Shown here one piece after another: positions 1 to 64,000 of a stretch of DNA of 64,000 bases. The stretch is from Amorphochlora amoebiformis (taxonomy: Eukaryota > Cercozoa > Chlorarachniophyceae). The stretch spans positions 124,001 through 188,000 of the forward strand of contig BAAHQB010000134.1 of NCBI GenBank assembly GCA_054601695.1, in the 5' to 3' direction. How positions within the stretch are numbered: position 1 is the stretch's first letter; every line of letters begins with the position of its first letter. The translations under genes were made by a program, and so were the position numbers. A model generated the notes under the pieces. The model searched no databases, had not been told where the DNA came from, and saw only the letters and a program-made list of their open reading frames with translations.

Positions 1-61
1 TATATGTATATATTAATGAAAGAAATATATGTGTATAAGTATGTTATACGTATATACACAC

Positions 62-911
62 CCGCGTTCTCGCTTCGAAGCACCACTACACGCGCTGTCT
101 GATAGGTATACCGTTACATATTTACATGTACACATTATATTAAAACGTACACGTACATTGAAATTGTATATCTATATATAAATATAAGTATATTTCATAC
201 ATAATAGACATATCATATGCAAAATTTATATTTAATTTATATACTTACGTATGCGTGGTATTTATATATATTTATACATATTTACATATTAAGACAATAT
301 TTAGTTCCACACTCATACATTATTACAAAAAACAAACACATACACACATGCACACGGTCACCTTATCAAACTTGATCTCTTCAATAGCATCTTCCATAAG
401 CGAAACAAGATTCTTACTCAACGCATTACGAGCCTACGTAATCGAGCAATAGAAGTGTATTATTCGCGAAAGTCTCGGCGACTTAGAAATCAATAAAGTA
501 ATCACCATCAGTCACAAACACCACACCTGACAAGGACATGTGAGCGCAAGAAATGAAAAGAGAATTCCGCGGTTACGCAGACTGTCGACGTCGACGGGCG
601 TCAACCAATGATTTCATTCTACCTTGGGACGGTTCATTGACAGCTCTACGATTCCTTCAAGTTCTCCTGTTGGCCTTCGTACGATTAATTCGCTCTGTGT
701 AACCCACGAAATAATATGCTTGCAATTATCATTCCGTGATTTGGAACATAAAAATCATCCATGCACCCATCCGAACTCGTTTTAATCCCATCCCTACCCT
801 CACCGCGTCGGAAGATAGAGTTCTACGTTGAATTCCGCGGGCCATCGATAGCCGGAAGGCTGGATATCGCATTGGGAAGGCTGGATATCGCATTGGGAAG
901 GCTGCGAGCAT
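62..911 (-). CDS. AUH: Methylglutaconyl-CoA/enoyl-CoA hydratase (AUH type), N-terminal part
   Basis: Four exons read right to left: 804-911, 623-694, 362-433 and 62-98; phases agree at every junction and the gene continues off the left edge. The ATG at 909-911 opens a basic presequence rich in Arg and lacking acidic residues until RRTLSSDA, a typical mitochondrial targeting and processing region. The following exons read GIVELSMNRPK, RNALSKNLVSLMEDAIEEIK and TARVVVLRSENAG, which match the start of the crotonase fold in AUH proteins (leucine breakdown; hydration of 3-methylglutaconyl-CoA). The oxyanion-hole and catalytic parts lie outside the window, so another mitochondrial crotonase cannot be excluded. 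The presequence carries a 21-base tandem duplication (MRYPAFP twice, near 850-895). Exon 1 ends with a strong GTGAGG donor. An in-frame GTG at 983 lies further upstream, but the ATG is preferred. Confidence 0.85.
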
Positions 912-1510
912 CTCTGGCTTTAACCGGGTGACAATCCGGTTGGGTCCGCCCCGAATCCCGGGAATTTTTCGGATCCCAGACACCTGGGATCCGGCTTTAC
1001 ATTATTTCGGCTTTGTGGCCATCCAAAGCCGATTTGCCGCCATGGCCGCGAGTCTTCGACCGGCACTACCCACCCGACGATGAGAAATCCGGCGGATCGA
1101 TTGAAAAGACCAAAGCGTAGAGCCCCTGCCTTTCGCCGCAGTGTGACTCTGGGCGTCGTCACTGCGTGCTTTCTCTGCGGTTTGAGTCTGAAAACTCGAT
1201 GTCGTAGGTCGGTTGGTCAAGGGGAGGAGGTTGTGAAGAGGACAAGGGAGAGATTTTGCGGTGGGAAAGACTGGCAGGAGGACCCCTCAGTTCGGGTTGG
1301 GTTGAGAGAGGAGGAGGGAGGAGCGGGGAGGTTGAGGGGAGGGTGGTATACGGACGGAGGGTCGAGCAAGCACGAGGCAGTTTCGACGAGAGGGGTGCAT
1401 GGGGGCTATGGGGGGGCGGGAGGGACTCAGGTAGGCGGATCGACACGAGCAGGTGATCGCAGGATTTTGTGGTGTAGGGAAGTGAGGTGGGATGGAAAAT
1501 GTGGGTATTA
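912..1510. promoter_or_regulatory. Intergenic island between divergent AUH and kinase genes
   Basis: About 600 bases of non-repetitive DNA, G-rich on the plus strand from about 1200. It separates the AUH start (911, minus) from the LAMMER kinase (plus), so it probably holds a divergent promoter. A possible first kinase exon starts at the ATG at 1080 (MRNPADRLKRPKRR...). A GT at about 1208 would join it in the right phase to the exon at 3118, but the donor is weak and I give this only about 20 percent. No TATA box stands out among the surrounding TA repeats. Confidence 0.35.
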
Positions 1511-1570
1511 GTTGGATTTTATTTGGATTGGGTGCATGAATGTTTGGGTATATATGAGTGTATGTATACA

Positions 1571-1979
<409 letters not shown>

Positions 1980-2036
1980 TATAAATGTACATATGAATGT
2001 ACGTAGTGTAAGTATAATCACACAAGCACACACCCT

Positions 2037-2998
<962 letters not shown>

Positions 2999-3117
2999 GT
3001 ATAAACATATTCTTTAAACAAAAATACATACACATTATACACACACACACATATATATGTATATATACCTATACCTATCTACATATATACATAATATGTA
3101 ATTTCCATTGTTTACAG

Positions 3118-16029
<12,912 letters not shown>

Positions 16030-16587
16030 CATTCCGGTGATTAAAATTTAAAATTAAATTAATAGTAGAAAGCAGAGACCACACCGTCTATTCTAGAATT
16101 CTAGCCTAGCTTGAAATTCGCCGCTAGTACCATTACGTAGTAGTATATGTGTACAATCGTACACGTGAACGAGTATGTCGTACATGCAATAGCATGATTC
16201 TACTAGATCTAGGCATAGGCTGCATAGCCTAGATAGCACTCATTAGTGTTTTTTATTCCAACGCATTCTAGTATTATATTATCTACTCGATCTAGAAAAT
16301 ATCTACTGGCTATAATTATCTAGTCATTTCCATGAAATATATATATACGATGTGTACAACATGTGTATTATACATATATACATATATATATTATATATAT
16401 TATATATATTATACATCTATATATGTACACATACATATCACAGGTACATGGGAATAATGTGTACATATATAAATGTATATGTGTGTGTATGTACAATATG
16501 TGTTCATAATATGTATGTATACATGTATAGTGTATGCATATATATTATGTAAATATGTATATATGTATATATCTAGATATACATATA

Positions 16588-16628
<41 letters not shown>

Positions 16629-17193
16629 TAGATATGTATATCTCGTATATATATATGTAAATATACATATTATATATATCTAGATATATGTATATATGTA
16701 TATATACACATATATATCTAGTATATAGACGTGGTCACCTGGGGTGTAGATTGCAAACGACCAATTGTCTAGATCTAGTAGATTTTAGAGATTGTAACTA
16801 GTTTATTCACATAGTCTAGATAGTCTCCAGAGTTTAGATCTAGTAGATCTAGTAGATAGTAAGTAACAGTAATCATCTAGATGATAAAGACTCTCAATGG
16901 CACTAAATAATGCATAGATCTAGTAGATATCTTGAATTCATACTCGCAACTTCTCTGCAATTGAGCGATCGATGCAAGTCTGCGCCGAGTTCTCAGGATT
17001 TTGCCAGGCTAATATAACCTTCTTGTGACTGACGCATAAAAGTTGCGATATCTTGAAGTCGAGAGTTAAGTGAGGTTTGGAATGGTGGGTGACTGTACAA
17101 ACGAACACAGTCGTATCATATGAGCGGCTTGAAACACAACCCCCCTGCCGATGCAACCATGCTAGTCCACTCCAAAGAACTTGTGGAGTAGAA
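16030..17193. other. Intergenic region between convergent genes, CTAG-rich
   Basis: Lies between the stops of the kinase (16029, plus) and the unknown gene (17194, minus). Two non-repetitive parts (about 16060-16340 and 16730-17190) are enriched in TCTAGA, CTAGATCTAG and TAGTAGAT words; TA repeats fill the middle. The open frame at 16938-17156 (minus) has no protein-like features. No RNA gene was seen. Confidence 0.5.
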
Positions 17194-20106
<2,913 letters not shown>

Positions 20107-20239
20107 GTTAATATTCCTCTGATATCCCAAAAAGCATTATTTTTATTGTCAAAAAAAATCATGGATTTTCCAGCCACGTTCGGGTCGCAATTGGAAGGAA
20201 AGCCGTCCGTCGAGAGGCAATAGGCAATCCAGGACGCGG
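20107..20239. promoter_or_regulatory. Short divergent promoter region, unknown gene and CCDC146
   Basis: About 130 bases between opposite ATG codons (20106 minus, 20240 plus), free of TA microsatellite. It contains an A-rich run near 20149-20158. No defined factor site is claimed. Confidence 0.4.
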
Positions 20240-21684
20240 ATGGGTCGGACATCTAGTTTTCACTCTGCCAGAGGCAGCATGGAAGGGAAATCGTCAGGGG
20301 CTTTGCCTGGTGGAGCTGGGGGACCTGAGAGAGCGGGGGGGAAAGGTCCCAGGGATGTGACAAATAGCCTGGCTTTCATGATGCTGCAAAAGCTGGGTAA
20401 TACAATGAGATCAATCTATCTTATCCTGTCCTTATGAAACTGAACTAAAATAGTCAATGAGCGGAAGATACGTGAGCACGAGGCGGAGAATTACCGGAAC
20501 CTGTACAGAAAGCTGAATGACAAAGTCATTGACGTCTACGAGAACGAAACTCGGCTCTACACCTTCAACACCAAGCTTCAACGGCAACTAGTAGACCTGC
20601 GTAGGTCGTTGGAGGAAAAGAACAAGAACATCCTCCAGATGAAGGCCAAGTGCGAGGAGTTGAAGATGAAGAAGGACCAGATGCAGGAGAAGGTGGAAGC
20701 AAAGGTGTTGGAGGTGAAGGTTGTGGACAACGAGCTCAAGAGCTGCAGGGACGACAAGCGAGATAAGGAAGGGAATCTGGAGCACATCATCAAGTGCAGT
20801 GAGGACGCAGCCAGACCCATGATAGAGGACTTCAACAGAAAGTTGCGTGACTGCACAGAGGAGATCAAGCTGCAGAACGAGAACTCTGTGAAGGAGAACG
20901 AGGCCCGGGAGCTTTACCTGGACGAGATTGAGAAGCTCAAGATGCAGATTGAAGACTTGCACCGAGACAAGCTGGAGAAGCGACGTGTTCTCAGTCAGAA
21001 CTTCAACAAGCCCGACCGTATCCGGGCCGAGGCAGACGTCTTCAGCCGAGAAAGGGCCAAGAAGGAGAAAGAGGCCCTCACGCTCCTCCAGAAGATTCAG
21101 ACCCTCAAGTCGCAGGTTGCAGAGAAGACCACGAAGCGTGACAAGGTGAAGCTCCACGTTGATCACTACAAACAGAAGATCACCAGGCATCGGGGCCTTC
21201 TCGGCAAGAAGGCGAACAACCTGGCCGACCTGGAGCGCAAGATGGAGACCCAGAAACTGAAGAATATGGAGCTCCTCATGCGCCGACAAGCCTTGGGGAT
21301 TGAAATTGAGGACCAGCGCAGCAAGTGCCAGGCCGTGCATCGAAGGATGAAAAGGCACCAGAGCACCAACCGGAACGAGTTGCGGCGGTGTGAGAATCTC
21401 CGGAGGAAGTACGAAACTATCAACGCGATTATCCCCTCCATGATTGATCAGGTTATTATAGGCCGTAAGAGAGCATGTACACTGGATGTTTAAATATGTA
21501 TACTCTGGTTTTGCGGTCCTGAGAGCGTGTACACTGGCCGTGTAAAAAAAAGCAAATACTGGGAGTATGAATATGTACACTTTGTTTTGGGGTGATAGCA
21601 TATATACTGATCGTGTGACATATTCTGTATATTATATATATATATTATATATATATATATATATATGTATGGGTATCTATATAT

Positions 21685-21725
<41 letters not shown>

Positions 21726-21856
21726 TATATTATATATATATATATATGTATATGTATACATGTGTATATGTATATATGTATGTATATATATATAATATAT
21801 GTATATATATTTAAATATATATATAATATGTAATATATATATATATTATATATATA

Positions 21857-21912
<56 letters not shown>

Positions 21913-22225
21913 GCATACACACACACACGCATGCCAAATATTCATATATGTTGAGAAATACTCTTACGATCCTGGATTGCAACTCCATCAGCGCAACGTA
22001 TTTGAGAATGACGTGAAGTTGAAGAGGCAGCAGATAGTCAAGATTCAGGATCAGATTGACAGCTTGCTGCACGATAAAGATCTGCTTATGGACCTTCACC
22101 TCGATATTGAGGATGTAGACAAGGAGGCTAATGAGCAATTGCACGTAAGTGTCTCGATATGTGGTGGCGTTTGTGTGTTGGTGTCTATGTGTACATGAAT
22201 GGATGTGGTTAGAGTGTATAATATA

Positions 22226-22298
<73 letters not shown>

Positions 22299-22408
22299 TT
22301 ATATATATAATATGCGCATATTACTATATGTATGAATATGTAATATATATATGTATGTATACATATACATATCAATATATGTATATATATATATATATAT
22401 ATATACAA

Positions 22409-22445
<37 letters not shown>

Positions 22446-22459
22446 ATATATATGTATAT

Positions 22460-22496
<37 letters not shown>

Positions 22497-22622
22497 ATAT
22501 GTATAACATGAATACAGGCTGCCAAAGAGAAGGCGAAAGAATCCAAGCGTAAAATTGAATTGATGCAGAAGAAAGAGATACAGTTGCGCAGGTGTGCTTA
22601 TGTATACATATACACACACACA

Positions 22623-22677
<55 letters not shown>

Positions 22678-22792
22678 GCCCTCCTCCTTCTCTTCCTTCC
22701 TCTTCCCCTTTCTTTTTGCGCCCGTTCCCCTCTCCCTGGGATGTACATTCACGCACATACGTACATATATATATATATATATATTATATATT

Positions 22793-22854
<62 letters not shown>

Positions 22855-24442
22855 ATATATACATATATTATAGTATAGTATTCTCCTATGTATGCACACA
22901 TGCATACGTTTTACTCTCCTCCTATTTCTCAGGGAGATCTCACGGTGGAGTGCCAAGAGAGAACTGCAAGTCCTGGAGACATCTCGAGCCATCGTGGACT
23001 TCAAGGATGTCAAGGAGCAATTAAAAGTGAAGAATCTTATACTAGAGGATCTGGATAAGCAGGAGAAGGATATAAACCTCCGCATCATAATGCACAAAGA
23101 GGAGTACAAGAAAGTAAAGAGCATGAAGGAGAAGTACGTGAATCAAGTCCAGATCACCGAGCAGCAACTGAACGAGATCCGAGAGAAGATTTCGATCCTT
23201 CGACATGAAGTCCAGATCCTACACCAAGAGAGCCAGATCCGCGATGCTGCGTTCAAAGAGGAGTATCGCAATCATCAAATTCAGATCCAGAAGCGGATAT
23301 ACAAGCGGGACATGAGGAACAAACTGCGGGCGGAGCACAAGAAGCTCAAGCAGCAGCAGGAGCATCACATCAAGGAGATCCAGCAGCTCAATTTGGTGGT
23401 CAATTCGATAGCCAAGAAGGTGAAGAAGCTCCAGAAGAGGTTCTCAGACGGCGTGGACGAGCGCAACGCGGCTGGGATCCGAGTCATCGACCGGTCCGAC
23501 GAGCTCAAGATCCTTAAGGAAAAAGCCAAGATTCAGGAGAACATGCTTAGCAATGGAAAGAAAGAACTCAAAATTCGGGAGGACCAGATAATGAACCTCA
23601 AGAGGGAAGTCGCGGAGCACGTCCGAGCGCTCGAAGCGCTAGCGAGCAAGATCCCGAGTCAGGATCTTTGGAGATCAATGAGGAGGACACTAGAGATTAA
23701 TCAAAACGTCCTCGAGCAGGAGCGCAAGGAGGTCAACAAACTCTCCAAAGCCCTGGCTACCCCAGACGCCCCAAGAGGGGACGGAAAGAGTCGTATCAAC
23801 ATTCTCAAGGGCTTCGATCCGGACAGCGACCAACTATCTACCAAAATCGAAGTTCTGGAGGAGAAGCTCGCAGAGAAAAAGGAGATCTTGTTTGAGAAGG
23901 ATCTTATATTGCACGAGGTGACGTCTCTAGGCGACAAGCTCTGCAAGCAAGCTGCTGAGAATCGATCGTGGACATTGGAAGCGGCCAAGAAGATTAACGA
24001 GCAGCAAGCACAGATCAGAGCCATTACGAGATCGATGATGGCAACTGTCTCTGAGCTTTCCATGTACCAGGCCACCGCAATGAAGCTTGAACATCAAAAA
24101 GAAACTCAGATGCAGAATTATGACGAAGCGCGAGAGCGCATGCTACACGGTGATGCGCCTACGGAAGAGGCTGAGAGGGAGTGGATAAGGATGCTTAGAG
24201 AAAAACAGCGCCAGAGGGATCTCTTGGTAGCGAGAAAGAAACAAATAGAAGCTTTGATGAAAGCAAGGCCCGGAGATACTCCGACAATGGCAGATGTGCG
24301 TCCGAACGCTTATCTTCCTGACGACATCGGAATTCCAAAGCCGTACGGTTTACACGCACCTTTCAAACCGAGCATAATAGGTGCCAATATGCGGCATATT
24401 CGCCGTCCAGCAAAGAGATTAGAGCAGTTACCTCATACTTAA
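20240..24442 (+). CDS. CCDC146: CCDC146/MBO2 coiled-coil protein of centrioles and axonemes
   Basis: Five exons, 20240-20396, 20454-21451, 21956-22144, 22518-22591 and 22933-24442, join in phase to 2928 bases (975 residues), close to the length of animal CCDC146. Almost the whole protein is coiled coil (Glu/Lys/Leu/Gln-rich heptads). The C-terminus has the family hallmark: RPNAYLPDD, then [13 protein letters not shown] and [10 protein letters not shown]. Inner blocks such as VSELSMYQA and the EKDLILHEV...DKLC region also fit the family. Known members are microtubule-associated proteins of centrioles, basal bodies and sperm or algal flagella (MBO2 in Chlamydomonas is needed for normal beating). 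ATG codons at 20240 and 20279 are both in frame; the first is chosen. GC content and codon use differ sharply from the flanking TA introns. Confidence 0.93.
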
Positions 24443-24582
24443 GGCAATTTGGTCCGAGCTTTGAAATTATCAGCTTGAATGTGTCACGTCGAGATCAACA
24501 AATCGAACGTCATGTGATGTGGTCTAGATAGTGTATGATTAATCTTATTATGCATGTATATATATACATATATATATTTCTA

Positions 24583-24614
<32 letters not shown>

Positions 24615-24619
24615 GTATG

Positions 24620-24662
<43 letters not shown>

Positions 24663-24679
24663 GTATGTATATAAAAATG

Positions 24680-24720
<41 letters not shown>

Positions 24721-24778
24721 CACACACACATATATATATATATAAATATATAATATTATATAATATATATGGGTAAAT

Positions 24779-24812
<34 letters not shown>

Positions 24813-24968
24813 AGATATATGCATATATAGGTATATATTCATATATATGTTTTTACACACATGTACACACACACACATATATATCTTATGTATGTACATA
24901 TATATTATATATAATATATATCTAGTCTATATATATATATTATCTAGATTATATATGTATATATATAT

Positions 24969-25006
<38 letters not shown>

Positions 25007-25170
25007 ATTATACACCTGGACATACTGTAACCAGTGTAACCTAGTAACATATATCTGTATACATTTCTGTATATCTAGACATTACATATTATGTACCCAA
25101 TCAGTTATGTATCTATTATGTCTAGTAGATATATACAAATATATGTGTGTATGTATCTAGATATATATGT

Positions 25171-25217
<47 letters not shown>

Positions 25218-25902
25218 CTCGATATATATATGTGTGTGTATGTGTATATATATATATAAATGTATATTTAAATAGATATTGTATATATATTATACATATA
25301 TACTATGATATATTTCATGATATATACTTGAAGATAAATATAATTCTTGTTAGTAAGCGTAGCGTGATAGCTTACACTAATGATTTTCGAAGCGACACGT
25401 ACTAAAATACTAGATATACTCCAGATACTATCCAGACTACACGTTACTCTAGTTACTCAGTACTTACGTGCCTAAGTACAATTACGTAGCCAGCCAGCTA
25501 GCATTTACGTTTAAGTACGTACGTATATAGTCTAGATAGTTTACACTAAAGTATCTGAGATGCTCATCCGTGTATTTTCGCGTCGGACTGCATACGTACG
25601 TACCGTATCTCATCCGTGTACGCATCGTACTACATACGTACGTATTATGGGCCGTACGAAAAATACATTACTACTAGTACTAGCCGCAATGATTAGTTAG
25701 TACGTGTCGCGCATACCGTACGTACTACACATCTGATGTCTAGATCTAGGTCTAGACTAATGACATGTAATTGATGCCCCTCTTCAAATTTTCAAGATTT
25801 TCTAGATTTTGGATCAATCGATAGCAACTTTGTAAGTTGGACGCAAAGGTGAATGGTGAAAACTAATACAATTCATAGTAACTTAACAATTTTCTGATAA
25901 TT
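24443..25902. other. Intergenic region between convergent CCDC146 and the FYVE gene
   Basis: TA and CA microsatellites to about 25330, then about 450 bases unusually rich in TACGTA, ACGTACGT and CTAG words (25330-25760), then ordinary AT-rich sequence. No gene, RNA or mobile element is supported. Confidence 0.5.
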
Positions 25903-41948
<16,046 letters not shown>

Positions 41949-42245
41949 TCGTCAAGTAGGAGATAGCTAATAGTTGACACCTCATCTCTAAACCTGCTCT
42001 AGTAATACCTCTCAATCTTGTCTTAACGTATCCAGAAGCTGATTTCGAATGATATATCATTCACGCTTCTAGTTCATTTGATTGCTACAAGTTTTGCAGT
42101 TTGGTTTTGCAGCAGAGTTCTGCCGAGCTGAGGTGTATTAGACAAATAAACCAGCTATGTATATGTGCGACAGCTAATCAGTTTTTTCCCATAATCAGGC
42201 GAAGTTTATTTTTCTGTACATCGGAACACTAATAATATACCTGTA

Positions 42246-42309
<64 letters not shown>

Positions 42310-42350
42310 GATAATATATATACATATGTGCGTGTGTATGTATTCCTGTT

Positions 42351-42402
<52 letters not shown>

Positions 42403-42462
42403 TACTATATATATATATATATATATATACTATATATATATCCATGTAGTATGCTGTGATCT
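41949..42462. promoter_or_regulatory. Probable promoter region of the FYVE gene
   Basis: The part at 41949-42235 is free of TA microsatellite and has no consistent open frame, as expected just upstream of the proposed start at 41948 (minus). A (TA)n block follows up to the stop of the next gene at 42463. No specific site is claimed. Confidence 0.4.
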
Positions 42463-49106
<6,644 letters not shown>

Positions 49107-49244
49107 GGAAGGGAGTACAAGGGATAATATTAACCGGAAATATGTTTCGAAAATCATGGAAAGTAGAATGAAGGGGGAGAGGACAGGGGAGATAGAGAAG
49201 GAGAAGGGAGAGAGGTCAGAGATAGGGAGAGGAAGTAAAGATGC

Positions 49245-49589
49245 TTAGGAGACTAAACCCTTAGTCAGGTGAACGCGAAAGATCCTTGGAAGTGGCGATC
49301 CCTGCGGCCCAGATGGGCCCCTTATTCCGAGCACTTGAGCAAGACCGGTCACCCCATCTGATACTGTACGCATGCGTGGAACCAAGTCAGACCATGACAT
49401 CAAAATCGATACGATGTGTGCATAGAAGGTTGCGGACAAACCTGCGCGAATCATCCTCGTAGAGCCCCGCCTAAATTACAATAACGTTATTTTTGTTTAA
49501 CGAATGCTGGAGATAAATCTCCTTATGCTCAGGACATCAATCAATCATGTTATAAACCGCTCGAGGGGAAGGAGTAGCCTTTCGCTCAT
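49245..49589 (-). CDS. Small predicted protein, about 85 residues
   Basis: Main exon 49245-49470 (stop 49245-49247), with a strong acceptor (TTGTAATTTAG) and a 75-codon open frame (MIRAGLSATFYAHIVSILM...). A possible first exon, 49558-49589, adds MSERLLLPLE in phase. Family not recognised. The region has few TA repeats and moderate GC. The first exon would start under 50 bases from the gene on the opposite strand, so the 5' end is doubtful. Confidence 0.4.
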
Positions 49590-49637
49590 CGCTCGGTCAA
49601 TATCCCTTTGGGATGGACCGCTCGATCGATTCTGGAA

Positions 49638-50163
49638 ATGATTTTTTCAAAGCACCCTCTCAGCCCAGTGGTACGAACGACTCGAATAGCCCAAGAAGAG
49701 GAGTTTATGAGATTCACCTCAAGCGACTCGACGCTCGTGCCAAATGAGCTGAAGCTTACCCTCGTCAGCTCAGCTGTACTTCGAGCTGGGGGTTAGATTC
49801 CAAGATGATAACTTGTGAGGCTAAAATCCAGGGAAATTGAATTGGATACCTGCGGATCGCCGTGGAGGTAAGGGTGGGGCCCGAGTGAGTGTCACTGACG
49901 ACGACCTAAGCGGCACGATCCTGTTGCAAACCACGCCTCAGGCCCCTAAAACTCGAAGTAGAAGCAGAAACGGTTGGATTATGGTTCAAAAACTTTCTCA
50001 CCTGGGGGGCAAGGGTGGAGGCTTTTCAGGTGACTCGCTACCCATGAGCCGCGGGGGTAGCGGAGGCGGCGTTGATTCCCTGCTTGGAGGTTCATTTCCT
50101 GATTTAGACAGCGTGAGCCCCATGCTAGGTGTGGACGTAAACAGCAAGAGTTTCACACTGTGA
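49638..50163 (+). CDS. Predicted protein, about 161 residues, Gly/Ser-rich C-terminus
   Basis: Exons 49638-49791 and 49832-50163 are separated by a 40-base intron and read as one frame: ...SSDSTLVPNELKLTLVSSA, then RAGGKLNWIPADRRGG, and a Gly/Ser-rich tail ending DSVSPMLGVDVNSKSFTL. The frame is open back to 49578, so the true start may lie further upstream; 49638 is the first in-frame ATG. An alternative end uses a GTAAAC donor at about 50141. Function unknown. Confidence 0.5.
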
Positions 50164-50398
50164 GACTCGTGATCGAATACGAGAGGTGTGGTAGAGTGGG
50201 AGGAGAGTTACTTTGTCGTATAGGGAGGCGAAACTCGCGGTGCTGGATGAGAAAAGAAAGGGGGGGGGTTAGTGCGGCAAAATCATTTTCGTTGCAGATA
50301 ATTGCAAACGAAAGAATAAACCCTCGACAACAACCCTATCAGTCTCCCAAAAACATACTATGCACGGAAAAGGCTATAAAACATAGCACAGGCTGAAA

Positions 50399-50817
50399 AT
50401 GTACGCCATATTGTACACTAATCCATCTAACTTTGTAACCTTCTCCTCCGAAGAGCTGGAATCCGCCCTAATCACAGTCATCCATCACATTCATACTCTG
50501 AATACCACAGTCCAGTCCTTCAACCAAGGGGCTAAGGCCCGGGTACCTCAGCAGACCTACTACCTTAACCCCTAGCCATCCCTGTTCATAAATCAAGAGC
50601 CGCAACGAAGTTCTACCCGTTGTTCGTAAAGAACTCTTCTTCGAGTGAACGAGACGGGATGGCGGCGACATCGTTGGAAGGAGGGGGCGGTGGGGTGGTC
50701 AACCCCTGTGACATCTTGCGGGCTCCGGCGATCGCCATATCACGTGGCCATAAGGCGTGGCCGCCGGTTGGCCCCTCCATTGTGTTGTTATCAATGCCGC
50801 CTTTTTTGTCTTGCTAG
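50399..50817 (+). CDS. Predicted small protein, about 116 residues
   Basis: The ATG at 50399 opens MYAILYTNPSNFVTF followed by a Ser/Glu-rich helix (SSEELESALITVIHH). Without splicing it stops at 50575 (58 residues). Removal of 50543-50610 joins it in phase to FYPLFVKNSSSSERDG and a Gly-rich, then hydrophobic tail ending at 50817. The antisense frame 50468-50671 is less protein-like. Function unknown; the intron is inferred. Confidence 0.4.
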
Positions 50818-51079
50818 AACAGTGATAGGAATTCGTCGCTAAAGAAAAAAATTTATATATCTTTAGGTGATTTCGTCCTTATCCATCTGAACCTCTAATA
50901 CTACTTGACATTTTAAGAGCGGGCGCCAGATATAAGTGATTCCGTCTAAAATAACCCGTATAAGCAACCGCTAAGATTAACCGGCTAGAAGAAGACGGTG
51001 GTGGTAAGTCAGTGGTGACCTCAGAGATAGCGGGAGGCTTGGACAGCTTGGACAGCCTGGTCGAGCGTGAAAGATCACC

Positions 51080-64000
<12,921 letters not shown>

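Noticed and set aside
20588-21601. 337-residue minus-strand frame
   Set aside because: It is antisense to the CCDC146 coiled-coil exon; heptad-coded GC-rich DNA often leaves the opposite frame open.
50468-50671. 67-residue minus-strand frame with an ATG
   Set aside because: The opposite strand gives a more protein-like reading; kept only as a weak alternative.

Overview
The window is nuclear DNA of a eukaryote. Every gene with more than one exon is split by GT...AG introns, and most introns are filled with long (TA)n microsatellites. A CCDC146/MBO2 axoneme-centriole protein implies a flagellated organism. Short TTAGGG/CCCTAA arrays lie inside introns, so TTAGGG is the likely telomere repeat. 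I cannot name the lineage from this window; a protist or early-branching unicellular eukaryote is the best fit. Nearly all long open frames in the TA tracts (I-Y-I-Y, A-R-A-R, S-L-S-L) are microsatellite artefacts. Genes were read by joining short non-repetitive islands at splice sites and requiring consistent reading-frame phase.

Layout, left to right. 62-911 (-): N-terminal half of a mitochondrial methylglutaconyl-/enoyl-CoA hydratase (AUH type), running off the left edge. 912-3117: GC-richer island, then a (GA)n tract joined to a ~566-bp (CG)n tract. 3118-16029 (+): LAMMER (CLK/Doa) protein kinase, 18 recognised exons. 17194-20106 (-): basic, Ser/Thr-rich protein of unknown function, head to head with 20240-24442 (+), a complete CCDC146/MBO2 gene of 5 exons. 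25903-41948 (-): 38-exon gene (911 codons by my model) with a PH domain, a variant FYVE zinc finger and a second PH/TH1-like module. 42463-49106 (-): 14-exon gene of unknown function (417 codons). 49245-50817: compact, TA-poor cluster of three small predicted genes. 51080-64000 (+): at least 19 exons encoding a protein with an N-myristoylation-type start, coiled coils and C-terminal leucine-rich repeats, running off the right edge.

The most unusual feature is in the introns. At several exons, decayed copies of the exon edge together with its splice site recur inside the neighbouring intron, separated by (TA)n. This occurs at five or more independent sites in two unrelated genes and looks like intron growth by repeated duplication of exon-intron junctions. 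Telomere-like repeats also sit at or next to splice sites. A SINE-like element with a tRNA-type head is present in two copies in opposite orientation. The genes share no obvious pathway, although a kinase, a signalling-type FYVE/PH protein and a flagellar protein lie together.
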